NCBI RefSeq assembly: GCF_013004105.1
Contig: NZ_CP053085.1
Span: 2,666,001 to 2,730,000 of the forward strand
DNA length: 64,000 bases
Origin: Gemmatimonas groenlandica
Lineage (GTDB): Bacteria > Gemmatimonadota > Gemmatimonadetes > Gemmatimonadales > Gemmatimonadaceae
Reading direction: 5' to 3'
The translations under genes and the position numbers were made by a program. The notes under the pieces are model-generated. The model had not been told where the DNA came from and did no database searches. It saw nothing but the letters and a program-made list of their open reading frames with translations. Positions 45,981-56,315 of the stretch are shown here, one piece after another. Position 1 is the stretch's first letter; the number at the start of each line of letters is the position of its first letter.

Positions 45981-46168
45981 GAATCTCCTGGAAGCCGGGC
46001 GGTACAGAGGGCGGTACGACGAGTTGCGCTCAAGCTCCCGCTCCGGGGACGGTCCGTCAATCGGCGCGGTCAAATTCTTGCTGCAATGCCATCTCGGACC
46101 GCATCTTTTACAGGCTGGTCCCTCCCCTCCGCAGTCCCTGCCGTTCCCTTCCCGCATTGAGGTCAGGC

Positions 46169-48715
46169 ATGAAAGCGATCTCCGCATTGGCGGTTACGCT
46201 CTCATTCGCCGTTGCCCTTCCCGGCCACAGCGACCCGCGACCCCCGTCGCCTGCGCACGTACCCGCACCACCGGCCGCGCGTGCCGTGGGCCATCCGGTG
46301 CTGCCGCGGCCTGCGACCGCGGCGTCGCGTGAGGCCGCGCGTTCCAGGGCGTTACGCATGGCCCCCGCCGAACTGAATGCGGTGGTGAAGCAGTACTGCC
46401 AGAAGTGCCACAACCCCACGATGCGTCGCGGCAATCTGTCGCTGGCCGATTTCGATGTGGGCGCGCCCGATGTACAGGCGGACGTGGCCGAGAAGGTGGT
46501 CGCCAAACTGCGCACCGGCATGATGCCGCCCGTGGGCTCGGCGCGCCCAAGTGCCGACACCCTGAGCGCGCTGGTCGTCTCGCTCGAACGTCAACTCGAT
46601 GCGAGCGCGTATGCGCATCCGAATCCCGGACGCCGCACCTTTCAGCGACTCAATCGCGCCGAGTACCGCGCGGCGGTCGCCGACTTGCTGCATCTCGACG
46701 TGGACGCCGCGTCGTATCTGCCGCCCGACACCAAGAGCGACAACTTCGACAACATCGCCGACGTGCAGGCGCTTTCACCGACGCTGCTCAGTGCGTATCT
46801 GCGTGCGGCCAGTGACCTGAGCCGGCTGGCGGTCGGCAATGCGTCGGCGAGCGCGGCGTCGCACACGTACACGATGCCGAAGATGGCGTCGCAGACAGAG
46901 CACGTGGACGGCACGCCGTTCGGCACGCGCGGTGGCATGGCGGTGCTCCACACGTTTCCGGCTGACGGTGAGTACCGCTTCGATGTGAACTTCTTCCACG
47001 AGACCACCGGCGCCTTTGCCGGCGGTCTCGCCCGCGGCGAGCAGATGGAGATTTCGGTGGACGGCGAGCGCGTCGCGCTGCTGTCGATTGATCGCTTCAT
47101 GCATGCGTCGGATCCGAACGGTGTGGCGATGGGTAGCGATCGCGTGCGCATCACGGCGGGTCCGCATCGCATTGCGGCGGCGTTCGTGCCGCCGGGTTTT
47201 CAGGGAGTGGCGCAGGACTTGATCAGCCCACTCAAGTGGTCGCTGAACAGCACGTCGAATGCGGTGGCGTACGGCTTCTCGCTGTTGCCGCATTTGCGCG
47301 AGCTCACGGTGAACGGCCCGTACGCGGTGACGGGCGTGTCCGACACGCCGCTCCGCAAGAATATCTTCAGCTGCCGTCCGGCCAACGTGAGCGCCGAGCG
47401 GCCGTGCGCGCAGTCCATCGTGAATCGGTTGGGGGCGATGGCATATCGTCGTCCGCTCACCGACGACGATCGGGCTGGACTGATGTCGTTGTACGATGGT
47501 GGTCGCAAGAATGGCGGCTTCGAAGCGGGCGTGCGTACGGCGCTGGAAGGCATTCTGGCGAGCCCCGACTTCGTCTTCCGCTTCGAGCAGGCGCCGCGCG
47601 ATGTCGCGGCCGGTGCGAACTATGCGTTGCGCGACATCGACCTCGCGTCTCGCTTGTCGTTCTTCCTCTGGTCGGCACCACCCGATCGGGCGTTGGTATC
47701 GGCGGCCACGCGCGGCGCGCTCTCCACGCCGGTCGGCCTCGAACGGGAAGTACGCCGCCTGCTGGCCGATCCGCGCGCGTCGTCGCTGTCCACGCGCTTT
47801 GCGGCGCAGTGGCTACGGCTGCCCGATCTCGACATCGTGCAGCCCGACGTGCGGCAGTATCCCGACTTCGACGAGCAGCTGCGCGACGCGATGCGCAAGG
47901 AGACAGAGCTGTTCTTCGACGATCTCGTGCGTCGCGACCGGCCCTTGCTCGACCTCTATCGTGCCGACTACACGTTCGTGAATGAGCGGTTGGCCCAGCA
48001 CTACGACATGCCGAATGTGATCGGTCCGTCGTTCCGTCGCGTAAAGTATCCCGACGCCGGCCGACGCGGACTGTTATCGCACGCGAGCATTCTCACGCTG
48101 ACCTCGCACGCCGGGCGCACGTCCGCGGTGGAACGCGGCAAGTGGGTGATGGAAGTGCTGCTCAACTCGCCGCCACCACCGCCGCCGCCCGGCGTACCCG
48201 ACCTCGAAGCGACGCCCGGTGCCACCGACGGCCGCCTGCTCACCGTGCGCGAGCGCATGGAGCAACATCGCAAGAGCCCGGCGTGCAGCAGCTGCCACAA
48301 GATGATGGATCCGATCGGCCTCGCGATGGAGCAGTACGATGTGACGGGCCGCCTGCGGGTCCGTGACAACGGCATGCCAATCGATTCGCGCGGTGATTTG
48401 TGGGATGGCAGCACCGCACGCAACGTGGCGGAACTGCAGGCCGCGCTGTTGCGCCGGGAAGACGCGCTGCTGCGCACCTTTACGCGCAACCTCATGGCGT
48501 ATGCGATCGGACGTCGCATCGAGGCGTACGACATGCCGACCGTGCGCGCGATCGTGCGCGACGCGGCGAAGCAGGATCACCGGATGTCGGCGTACATCCT
48601 TGGCGTGGTACGTAGCCCCGCCTTCCGTATGCAGCGCGCCGACGCGCCCGCCCCGAAAGCCACCGACGCGTCGCCCGGCCAACAGCCGGGTGCGTCCTTC
48701 AACCTGTTCCGGTAG
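46169..48715 (+). CDS. DUF1592/DUF1588-type secreted cytochrome-like protein
   Basis: 848 residues from the ATG at 46169. Signal peptide, then a c-type heme motif (YCQKCHN, near residue 75). The domain order is that of planctomycete-type DUF1587 (FQRLNRAEYRAAVADLLHLDV), DUF1595 (AYRRPLTDDDRAGLM), DUF1592 (LASRLSFFLWSAPPD...FAAQWLRL...LLSHASILTLTSHAGRTSAVERGKWV), DUF1588 (CSSCHKMMDPIGLAMEQYD, second CxxCH, residue ~705) and DUF1585 (FTRNLMAYAIGRRIE). Such proteins are exported and thought to work in redox or degradation with a DUF1552 partner; the function is not established. The stop lies 11 nt before the DUF1552 gene. Confidence 0.93.
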   Translation: MKAISALAVTLSFAVALPGHSDPRPPSPAHVPAPPAARAVGHPVLPRPATAASREAARSRALRMAPAELNAVVKQYCQKCHNPTMRRGNLSLADFDVGAPDVQADVAEKVVAKLRTGMMPPVGSARPSADTLSALVVSLERQLDASAYAHPNPGRRTFQRLNRAEYRAAVADLLHLDVDAASYLPPDTKSDNFDNIADVQALSPTLLSAYLRAASDLSRLAVGNASASAASHTYTMPKMASQTEHVDGTPFGTRGGMAVLHTFPADGEYRFDVNFFHETTGAFAGGLARGEQMEISVDGERVALLSIDRFMHASDPNGVAMGSDRVRITAGPHRIAAAFVPPGFQGVAQDLISPLKWSLNSTSNAVAYGFSLLPHLRELTVNGPYAVTGVSDTPLRKNIFSCRPANVSAERPCAQSIVNRLGAMAYRRPLTDDDRAGLMSLYDGGRKNGGFEAGVRTALEGILASPDFVFRFEQAPRDVAAGANYALRDIDLASRLSFFLWSAPPDRALVSAATRGALSTPVGLEREVRRLLADPRASSLSTRFAAQWLRLPDLDIVQPDVRQYPDFDEQLRDAMRKETELFFDDLVRRDRPLLDLYRADYTFVNERLAQHYDMPNVIGPSFRRVKYPDAGRRGLLSHASILTLTSHAGRTSAVERGKWVMEVLLNSPPPPPPPGVPDLEATPGATDGRLLTVRERMEQHRKSPACSSCHKMMDPIGLAMEQYDVTGRLRVRDNGMPIDSRGDLWDGSTARNVAELQAALLRREDALLRTFTRNLMAYAIGRRIEAYDMPTVRAIVRDAAKQDHRMSAYILGVVRSPAFRMQRADAPAPKATDASPGQQPGASFNLFR

Positions 48716-48726
48716 AGAGTTCGACT

Positions 48727-50103
48727 ATGGCCTTCATCTCCCGCAAGGCATTGCCGCGTCGCACGTTCTTGAAAGGACTCGGCACGATGGTCGCGCTCCC
48801 GTATCTGGACGCGATGATTCCGACCACGGCGTTCGCGTCGAGTGCACCGGCCAATCCGGCGCGACTGCTGTGCCTCGAAATGGTGCACGGCGCGGCCGGC
48901 TGCAGCCCGTTCGGACTCACCGAGCACCTCTGGGCGCCGCCGACCACCGGACGCGCCTTCGACCTGAGCGCGACGTCGTTGTCGCCGCTGGAGCCGTGGC
49001 GCAAGTATCTCACGATCGTGAGCAACACCGACGTGCGCATGGCGGAAGCGTACAAGTCGGAGGAGATCGGCGGTGATCACTTCCGATCGAGCGCGGTGTT
49101 TCTCACGCAGGCCCATCCCACGCAAACCGAAGGCTCGGACATCTTTGCGGGCACGTCGCTCGACCAGATGTACGCGCAACGCTTCGGACAGGCCACGCCG
49201 ATTCCATCGATGCAGCTGTGCATCGAACCGTTGGATCGTGCCGGCGGCTGCGCGTACGGTTACTCGTGCATGTACACCGACTCGATCAGCTGGAGTTCGC
49301 CCACCGAACCGCTGCCGATGATTCGCGACCCGCGCGTGGCGTTCGAGCAGCTGTTCGGCACCGGTGGTACGGCCGCCGAACGCGCCGATCGCACGCGCAG
49401 TACCGGCAGCGTGCTCGATTGGATCACAGGGCGTGTGGCGCAGCTCAACAAGCAACTCGGCGCGACCGATCGTCGTCGCATGGAGCAGTATCTCGACAAC
49501 ATCCGTGAGATCGAGCGGCGCATTCAGCAAGTGGAGGCGCGCAACAGTTCGGGCGAAGCGCGCGAACTGGCCGGCGCTCCGGCGGGCGTACCGGATTCAT
49601 TCGGCGACCATGTGAAGATCATGTTCGACCTGCAGGTGCTGGCGTTGCAGAGCGACATGACGCGCGTGTTCTCCTTCAAGATGGGCCGCGACGCGTCGGC
49701 GCGTGTGTATCCCGACAGCGGGGTCGCGACCGGCTTTCATCCGTCGTCGCACCACGGCAACAATCCGGCACGCGTTCGCGAGTTCGCCGAGATCAACCGG
49801 TACCATGTGAGCTTGCTGCCGTATCTGCTCGACAAGCTCAAGACGACGATGGACGGCGATTCGCCGCTCCTCGACAAGACCACCATCGTGTATGGCTCGC
49901 CGATGTCGGACAGCAACACGCACAACCACCGTCGCTGCCCGCTCATTTTGCTGGGTGGCGGACATGGTCTGGCGTCGGGCAATCAGCACCTCAAGGCGCC
50001 GGACGGCACCCCCATGGCGAATGCGATGCTGAGCCTGATGCACAAGCTGGGTATGGACGATCTCAATACGTTCGGCGACAGCACGGGCGAGTTCACCTTC
50101 TGA
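48727..50103 (+). CDS. DUF1552 domain protein, Tat-type signal
   Basis: 458 residues. The N-terminus carries a twin-arginine-like signal (R11-R12-T-F-L-K in KALPRRTFLKGLGTMVALPYLDAM). The DUF1552 core follows: GDHFRSSAVFLTQAHP, SLDQMYAQRFG, MQLCIEPLDRAGGCAYGYSCMYTDSISWSSPTEPLPM, RAFEQLFG-like VAFEQLFGTGG, VLDWITGRVAQLNKQLGATDRRRMEQYLDNIREIERRIQ and PLILLGGGHGL. The family lies almost always next to a DUF1592 protein and is predicted exported; no catalytic activity is known. 27 nt to the ankyrin gene. Confidence 0.94.
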   Translation: MAFISRKALPRRTFLKGLGTMVALPYLDAMIPTTAFASSAPANPARLLCLEMVHGAAGCSPFGLTEHLWAPPTTGRAFDLSATSLSPLEPWRKYLTIVSNTDVRMAEAYKSEEIGGDHFRSSAVFLTQAHPTQTEGSDIFAGTSLDQMYAQRFGQATPIPSMQLCIEPLDRAGGCAYGYSCMYTDSISWSSPTEPLPMIRDPRVAFEQLFGTGGTAAERADRTRSTGSVLDWITGRVAQLNKQLGATDRRRMEQYLDNIREIERRIQQVEARNSSGEARELAGAPAGVPDSFGDHVKIMFDLQVLALQSDMTRVFSFKMGRDASARVYPDSGVATGFHPSSHHGNNPARVREFAEINRYHVSLLPYLLDKLKTTMDGDSPLLDKTTIVYGSPMSDSNTHNHRRCPLILLGGGHGLASGNQHLKAPDGTPMANAMLSLMHKLGMDDLNTFGDSTGEFTF

Positions 50104-50130
50104 TGCGGATCTGACGCGAGGAGAGAGCAG

Positions 50131-51966
50131 ATGACTGGTGGACTGTGGTGGAAGTGGGTCGCAATCGGTGCGATGACCTCGGCGGTACCGAGCCTGTCGG
50201 TCACACCGGCGGCGCCGGTGGCTGATGCCGCGATGCGCGGTGATGCGTCGGCGGTGCGGGCGCTGGTGGCCACGGGTGCCGACGTGAACGCGGCGCAGGG
50301 CGACGGGATGACGGCACTGCATTGGGCCGCCGAGCGCGGCGACTCGTCGCTGGCCGCGGTGCTGTTGCGAGCCAAAGCGCGCACGACCACGACGACGCGA
50401 GTGGGCGGCTTTCTGCCGTTGCACGTGGCGAGTCAGCGCGGCAACACGGGCGTGATCCGTGCGCTGCTGGCTGCCGGCGCCGATGCGCGCGCAACGACCG
50501 CCGACGGCACGACGGCGTTGCATCTCGCCGCGATGGCAGGCGTGCCGAGCGCGATCTCGGTATTGGTTGCAGCGGGAGTCGACGCCAATGTGAAGGAACC
50601 TATGTGGGGCCAGACGCCGCTCATGGTCGCGGCGGCGCGCGGTCGTGCGGACGCGGTGCGCGCCCTGCTCAAGGCCGGCGCCGATGCGTCGATCACGGCA
50701 AAGACGTTGGACATCATGGCGAGCGCCGCCCAGGATCGGCAGGCGAAGTCGAAGCGTGATGCGGTGCTGGCGAAGCTGCGCGAAGAACAGGGGCAAACGA
50801 AGAATCCGAACTGGTTGCCCAACCCGCAGCAGGTGCAGGCCGCGGTGAAGGCATCGCGTGATGTGGAGGTGCAGTCGGCCTCAGCGGCCGCGCTCGACGG
50901 AGCGGCGGCTGCGGCTGCGGCCGAAGAGGCACGATTGGCGGCGCAGGGTGGGCGTGGGCTGGATGACGACAATCCGGCCTACAACGAGCTTCTGGGGCCT
51001 CAGGGCGGGCACACCGCTCTGCTGCTGGCCGTCCGTGAAGGTCAGATTGCTGCCATCGACGCGCTGCTCGATGGCGGCGCGTCGATCAATCAGGTCAGTG
51101 CTGGTGACCAAACAAGCCCGATGCTGATGGCGGCGATCAATGGGCACTACGACATCGTGCTGCGACTGCTCGGCCGCGGAGGCAATCCCAATCTGGCCAG
51201 CGACGCCGGGGCGGCCCCGCTCTTCGCGGTGCTGAACAAGGAGTGGGCGCCGAGCACGCGCACGCCGCAGCCGGCGTTCCAACTACAGCAGCACGCCACG
51301 TATCTCGAAGTGGTCGACTCCCTGTTGAAGGCGAAGGCCGATCCGAACGCACGCTTGGTGAAGTCGCTGTGGTACACCACCTACAATCGCGACAATCTCG
51401 GCGTCGACTTTTCCGGCGCGACACCGTTCTTCCGCGCGGCCTACGCTACCGACGTCGCGGCCATGAAGCTACTTCTGGCGGCTGGTGCCGATCCCACCAT
51501 TGCCACGATCAAACCGAAGCCGCGGGCTCGGCGCGGTGCCGTCGCCGTGGCGACGGCGGATCCGTCGGGGTTGGCGCCGATCGCGGAAGGCGGCGTTGGC
51601 GTGCTGGCGATCCACGCGGCGTCTGGCGTGGGCTACGGTCAGGGCTTCGCCGCCAACGACCATCGACACGTGCCCGATGGCTGGCTGCCGGCGATGAAGT
51701 ATCTGGTGGAGGTGCTCGGCTTCGACGTGAACGCGCGCGACTACAGCGGCTACACGCCGTTACACCACGCGGCGGCGCGGGGCGACAATGCGATGATCGA
51801 GTATCTGGTGTCGAAGGGCGCCGACGTGAAGGCGGTAGCGCGCACGGGGCAGACCACCGCCGACATGGCCAACGGGCCGGTGCAGCGCGTGTCGCCCTTC
51901 CTCGACACGGTGGCGCTGTTGGAGAAGCTGGGCTCGAAGAACAACCACAAGTGCATTTCGTGCTGA
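50131..51966 (+). CDS. Ankyrin-repeat protein, exported
   Basis: 611 residues. A hydrophobic N-terminus (WKWVAIGAMTSAVPSL) may be a signal. Ankyrin repeats run through residues 30-200 (DASAVRALVATGADVNAAQGDGMTALHWAAERG; VGGFLPLHVASQRG; DGTTALHLAAMAG; GQTPLMVAAARGRADAVRALLKAGADAS), resume at about 290-350, and end with LGFDVNARDYSGYTPLHHAAARGDNAMIEYLVSKGADV. The last residues, HKCISC, hold a CxxC. In Acidobacteria- and Gemmatimonadota-like genomes such proteins often accompany DUF1592/DUF1552 genes. It probably assembles the complex. Confidence 0.93.
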   Translation: MTGGLWWKWVAIGAMTSAVPSLSVTPAAPVADAAMRGDASAVRALVATGADVNAAQGDGMTALHWAAERGDSSLAAVLLRAKARTTTTTRVGGFLPLHVASQRGNTGVIRALLAAGADARATTADGTTALHLAAMAGVPSAISVLVAAGVDANVKEPMWGQTPLMVAAARGRADAVRALLKAGADASITAKTLDIMASAAQDRQAKSKRDAVLAKLREEQGQTKNPNWLPNPQQVQAAVKASRDVEVQSASAAALDGAAAAAAAEEARLAAQGGRGLDDDNPAYNELLGPQGGHTALLLAVREGQIAAIDALLDGGASINQVSAGDQTSPMLMAAINGHYDIVLRLLGRGGNPNLASDAGAAPLFAVLNKEWAPSTRTPQPAFQLQQHATYLEVVDSLLKAKADPNARLVKSLWYTTYNRDNLGVDFSGATPFFRAAYATDVAAMKLLLAAGADPTIATIKPKPRARRGAVAVATADPSGLAPIAEGGVGVLAIHAASGVGYGQGFAANDHRHVPDGWLPAMKYLVEVLGFDVNARDYSGYTPLHHAAARGDNAMIEYLVSKGADVKAVARTGQTTADMANGPVQRVSPFLDTVALLEKLGSKNNHKCISC

Positions 51967-52116
51967 GCCGCCGAGGCCCACAAGCACTGGAGATTTTTTA
52001 ACGCGTAAACATTTGCGCAATGCGTCCGTTTGTGGGATGTTAGCCACGCCTCGGCCCTGCATGTTCCCGCTAGCCCCCGCCGTTGGCACGACATTTCTCC
52101 CTTCCCGGAGGCCCGC

Positions 52117-54969
52117 ATGCGGCGATGGCTGCGACACGTAGGCAACATCAGGCCATGGATCGGTGCGCTCGCACTGCTCGTGGCGTCCCACCCCGCCGCT
52201 GCTCAGGATGGCACTGGCCGCATCCGAGGCAAGGTGACGAACGTCGGCAACGGCGCTCCTATTCCGGCACAAGTCGGCATTCTCGGTGAGCGCATCGGCG
52301 CCACGACGGGCGCCGACGGTTCGTACCTGATCACCGGCGTGGCCCCTGGCCAGCGCACCGTTCGCGTGCGCGCGCTGGGCTATCAACAGATCGACAAGGT
52401 GGTGTCGGTGACCGCCAACGGCATCGTCACGCTCGACGTCGCGATGACCGCCGCCCCCACGTCTCTGAACGAGATCGTCGTCACGGGCACGGCAGGCTCA
52501 GCGCGCAAGCGCGAAGTGGGCAACTCGATCGGACAGGTCAAGCTGGCCGACATTCCGGAAGTCCCGACGAACGTATCCAATCTGCTCTCCGGCCGTGTGG
52601 CCGGTGTGACGGTGGCCGGCGGCGTCGGTAACGCCGGTGGCGGCCAGGCGATCCGTCTGCGCGGTGCCACCAGCGTCTCGCTCACGAATCAGCCCCTCAT
52701 CTACATTGACGGCGTCCGTACGCGCAGCGAAGAGTATCCGCGCAACGGCGTCTTCACCGGCGCGACGCAGCGTGGCGCCAACTCGAACTCGAGCCCGCTC
52801 AACGACATCAATCCCGACGATATCGAGCGCATCGAAATCGTGAAGGGTGCCGCCGCCGCGACGCTGTTCGGCACTGACGCATCGGCGGGCGTGATCCAGA
52901 TCTTCACCAAGCGTGGCCAGTCCGGCGCGGCCAAGTGGAACGTCCAGTTCAACTCCGGCTTCAACAAGCTGCAGAAGTTCGGCACCGACTCGGCCCCGCT
53001 GCTGTTCATGGATCCGTTCCTGCGCAACGGCGGCCGCTACGGCACGCAGATGCAGGTGTCGGGTGGCACGGGCCCGAGTCTCAAGTACTTGTTGTCGGTA
53101 GGCGCCGACAACACGGAGGGCGTGATGCCGAACGACCTGGAGCGGAAGTATTCGGTGCGCTCCAACATCGACTTCGCGCCGGCCAAGAAGCTGGCCACCA
53201 GCTTCAATGTGTCGTACACGAACAACCTGATCAACAACACACCGGCCGGTAACAACGCCCAGGGCCTCACGCTCAACGCGTTCCGCCGCAACCGCAATTA
53301 CTTCGCGTCGGAGAATCCGGATACCATCCGTCGCGTGCTGACGCAGCAGCTGGCCAGCAACATCGATCGCCTCATCCTCGGCTTCACGAACACCTTCACG
53401 CCGATCCAGGCGGTCTCGTCGCGCTTCACCGTGGGCTTCGATCGCGCGGCCGTCGAGAATCGCAACATCCGTCCATACGGCTTTCCGAATGCGCCGCTTG
53501 GTGTGGCTCAGAACCAGCGGTGGGCGAACACCACGCTCAGCATGGATTGGGTGAACAACCTCGAGAAGCAGTTCAACGACGATTTCAAGGCGACCGTGTC
53601 ATTCGGCTCGCAGTATGTGAATTCGGCCGTCGGCGATGTGGTGGCGTACTCCGAGCGCTTCGCCGCGCCCGGCGAGGTCACGGCAGCCAGCGGTTCGCAG
53701 AAGTTGTCCGACGAGAATCGTCAGCGCGTGATCACCGGCGGTGTCTTCGCGCAGTCGCTGCTCGGATTCAAGGACCGGTACTTCGTGACCATCGCGACGC
53801 GCATCGACGGCAACAGCGCGTTCGGTAAGGACTTCGGATTCCAGACGTATCCGAAGATCTCCGGTTCGTGGGTGGTGTCCGACGAAGGATTCTGGAAGGA
53901 GAAGCTCGGCACGCTCAAGCTGCGTGCGGCCTACGGACAGGCGGGACGTGCCCCCGGCGCCTTTGATGCCGTGCAAACGTGGACGCCGGTGGGCTGGGGC
54001 GTCGATCCCGCGCTTCGCCCGCTCAACCTCGGCAACGCGAATCTCGGCCCTGAGCGCACGGCCGAAACCGAGCTCGGTTTCGATCACAGTTTGTGGGGTG
54101 GCCGCCTGACCACCGACTTCACCTACTTCAACGCCACGACCAGCGACGCCCTGTTCCGCGTGAACGCGCCGCCGTCGCAAGGCTTCCTGAATTCGGTGTT
54201 GCGCAACGTCGGTGAGCTGAACAAGCAGGGCTTCGAAATCGCCATGAACGGGACGATTCTCGATCGCGAGAACTGGGGACTGAACGCGGGCATCAACCTC
54301 AGCACGAACAAGAGCCTCGTGCAGTCGCTCGGTGGTGTACCGGCCTTCGGCATCGGCAACAACGGTTGGGTGCAGACCGGATCCGCCGCGCCCGTCGTCC
54401 AGGGTATGCTGATCCGCAATCCGAACGCGGTCGGCGAAGCGCCGGACACGATGTCGAATTACAACTTCGGCCCGAGTCAACCTACGCACATCATCGGCGG
54501 CACGCTGTCGCTGCGCACGTACAAGCGCATCACGATTTCGATGCGTACCGAGTACCAGGGCGGCGCGTACATCAACGAAGATGCGTCGTACCAGGCGCTC
54601 TCGCGCTCGGTGGAGTGGCCGACGTGCTTCGATGCCTACAAGAACATCGCCGCGGGCAAGCCAATCACGGTGCGTGAAAACCTCACCTGCAAGGCGACCA
54701 ACGTGCGCAGCACGATGTTCATCTTTCCGGCCGACTTCTTCAAGATCCGCGACGTGACCGTCGTGGTACCGCTGGGCAAGCTGATCCCGAAGGTGGCCAG
54801 CAGCTCCCTCGTCTTCTCGGCGCAGAACTTCTTCCGCCGCAACTACGGTATGCCCCTCTTCGATCCCGAGATGTCCGGCAACGACGGCTTCAACGCCAAT
54901 CCGCGGTACATCTCGGAGCAGATCCCTGCCCCGGCGATGTACCTGACTTCCTTGCGCCTGTCGTTCTGA
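52117..54969 (+). CDS. SusC/RagA family TonB-linked outer-membrane receptor
   Basis: 950 residues from the ATG at 52117, which has GGAGG 5 nt upstream. The open frame begins at 52030 but lacks this. Signal peptide (IGALALLVASHPAAAQ), CarboxypepD-like domain (IRGKVTNVGNGAPIPAQVGI), plug with EIVVTGTAGSARKREVGN, AIRLRGATSVSLTNQPLIYIDGVR, DINPDDIERIEIVKGAAAAT and LFGTDASAGVIQIFTKRGQ, then a long barrel ending MYLTSLRLSF. TonB-box partner genes are not here. It pairs with the SusD gene that starts 10 nt later. Second SusCD-type locus in the window. Confidence 0.95.
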   Translation: MRRWLRHVGNIRPWIGALALLVASHPAAAQDGTGRIRGKVTNVGNGAPIPAQVGILGERIGATTGADGSYLITGVAPGQRTVRVRALGYQQIDKVVSVTANGIVTLDVAMTAAPTSLNEIVVTGTAGSARKREVGNSIGQVKLADIPEVPTNVSNLLSGRVAGVTVAGGVGNAGGGQAIRLRGATSVSLTNQPLIYIDGVRTRSEEYPRNGVFTGATQRGANSNSSPLNDINPDDIERIEIVKGAAAATLFGTDASAGVIQIFTKRGQSGAAKWNVQFNSGFNKLQKFGTDSAPLLFMDPFLRNGGRYGTQMQVSGGTGPSLKYLLSVGADNTEGVMPNDLERKYSVRSNIDFAPAKKLATSFNVSYTNNLINNTPAGNNAQGLTLNAFRRNRNYFASENPDTIRRVLTQQLASNIDRLILGFTNTFTPIQAVSSRFTVGFDRAAVENRNIRPYGFPNAPLGVAQNQRWANTTLSMDWVNNLEKQFNDDFKATVSFGSQYVNSAVGDVVAYSERFAAPGEVTAASGSQKLSDENRQRVITGGVFAQSLLGFKDRYFVTIATRIDGNSAFGKDFGFQTYPKISGSWVVSDEGFWKEKLGTLKLRAAYGQAGRAPGAFDAVQTWTPVGWGVDPALRPLNLGNANLGPERTAETELGFDHSLWGGRLTTDFTYFNATTSDALFRVNAPPSQGFLNSVLRNVGELNKQGFEIAMNGTILDRENWGLNAGINLSTNKSLVQSLGGVPAFGIGNNGWVQTGSAAPVVQGMLIRNPNAVGEAPDTMSNYNFGPSQPTHIIGGTLSLRTYKRITISMRTEYQGGAYINEDASYQALSRSVEWPTCFDAYKNIAAGKPITVRENLTCKATNVRSTMFIFPADFFKIRDVTVVVPLGKLIPKVASSSLVFSAQNFFRRNYGMPLFDPEMSGNDGFNANPRYISEQIPAPAMYLTSLRLSF

Positions 54970-54979
54970 GGAGATGACC

Positions 54980-56257
54980 ATGACGCAAACACGTATTCCC
55001 TCGCCCCGCGCGGTCCGGGCACTGCGATGGCTCGCTCCTGCGGTGCTGCTTATCGGTACCGGCTGCGCACTCGAAGTCACAAACCCGGGCCCCATTCAGT
55101 CGGAGTTCCTGAACAGCCCCGCGGTGCTCAGCAGCCTGGTCAACGGTTCAGGCCGCGACCTGGCGGAAGCGATGAACTGGGTGGCCTATACCGGTTCAGC
55201 CGTGTCGAAGGAGCTGTTCCCTGCGGGTTCGACCGGCGCGTTCGGCATCACCGTTCGTCAGCAGGCGGGCAAGCTGGTCGACGATGACGACAACACCCAC
55301 TGGAACTTCTCGCAGCGAGCGCGCTGGACTGCGGAAAGCGCCGTGGCGCGCATCGATTCGGTGCTCGGCGCCGACGCGGCAGGCAAGAGTGCGACGCAAG
55401 CACAAGCGTTGATCTGGGCGGGGTATGCCAACCGGCACCTCGGCGAGAACTTCTGCGAGTGCGTGATCAACGGCGGAGCGCCGCAAGCCGCTAGCGTGTA
55501 CTTCGAGCGGGCCGAGGGCTACTTCACGCGCGCGATCGCGGTGGCTACGGCAGCCGCGAACGCAAACCTGACGAATGCGGCGACGGCGGCCCGGGCAGCG
55601 GTGCGATTGTCGCGCAACAACCTCACCGGCGCCGCGACGGATGCCGCCCTGATCGCGAATACGTTCGTGTACCGCATGCCGTACTATCAGACGGAAGAGG
55701 CGCAGTACAACCGCATCTTCTGGGCAGGCGCCAACACGCCGTATCGCGCGCACACGGTGTTCAACACGTTCTACGAGAACTACCGTCGCACGACTCGCGA
55801 TCCACGCGTACCGTACGACAGCAGCCTCACCGTGTTACAGGGCGACGGTGCCGTGACCTTCAACGGCGTGTCGCAACGCGTGCGCTGGTACTTCCAGACG
55901 AAGCACGCCGCGACGACGGCGAATATCAACCTCTCCACCGGCTGGGAGATGCGCCTGATCGAGGCCGAAGCCAAACTGGTCGCCGGTGATGTCACCGGAG
56001 CGCTGACGTCGATGAATCTGCGTCGCACGACACTCAGCCTGCCGTTGCTCACCGCCGCGAATTCCACGGAAGCGTGGAGCGCCCTCAAGCGCGAACGCGG
56101 CATCGAACTCTGGCTCGAAGGTCGCCGCCTCGGCGATCTCCGTCGCTGGGCGACGAACAACCGGCCGGGAACCGCCGACGATATGACGGGCCGCGATCTG
56201 TGCTTCGCGACACCGTTGTCGGAGAAGCGCTCTAATCCGAATTACACGACGCCGTAG
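54980..56257 (+). CDS. RagB/SusD family outer-membrane lipoprotein
   Basis: 425 residues from the ATG at 54980, which has AGGAG (54969-54973) at 6-nt spacing. The ATG at 54974 touches that site and is unlikely. Lipobox LLIGTGC (C29). SusD features: LEVTNPGPIQSEFLNSPAVLSSLVNG, AQALIWAGYANRHLGENFCECVINGG, ARAAVRLSRNNLTGAATDAALI, and the C-terminal ALKRERGIELWLEGRRLGDLRRW, which matches the family's RxxELxxEGxRxxDLxRW motif. It binds the substrate of the SusC receptor. Convergent with the kinase gene 58 nt away. Confidence 0.93.
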   Translation: MTQTRIPSPRAVRALRWLAPAVLLIGTGCALEVTNPGPIQSEFLNSPAVLSSLVNGSGRDLAEAMNWVAYTGSAVSKELFPAGSTGAFGITVRQQAGKLVDDDDNTHWNFSQRARWTAESAVARIDSVLGADAAGKSATQAQALIWAGYANRHLGENFCECVINGGAPQAASVYFERAEGYFTRAIAVATAAANANLTNAATAARAAVRLSRNNLTGAATDAALIANTFVYRMPYYQTEEAQYNRIFWAGANTPYRAHTVFNTFYENYRRTTRDPRVPYDSSLTVLQGDGAVTFNGVSQRVRWYFQTKHAATTANINLSTGWEMRLIEAEAKLVAGDVTGALTSMNLRRTTLSLPLLTAANSTEAWSALKRERGIELWLEGRRLGDLRRWATNNRPGTADDMTGRDLCFATPLSEKRSNPNYTTP

Positions 56258-56315
56258 TCGTTGGCGTGTCGTGTGGGCGGGGAGCTGGACGATGGGGGTG
56301 ACGCGCATGAGCAAT

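Noticed and set aside
53599-55095. A 498-codon minus-strand frame opposite the second SusC gene
   Set aside because: Antisense shadow; the sense strand has full family motifs.
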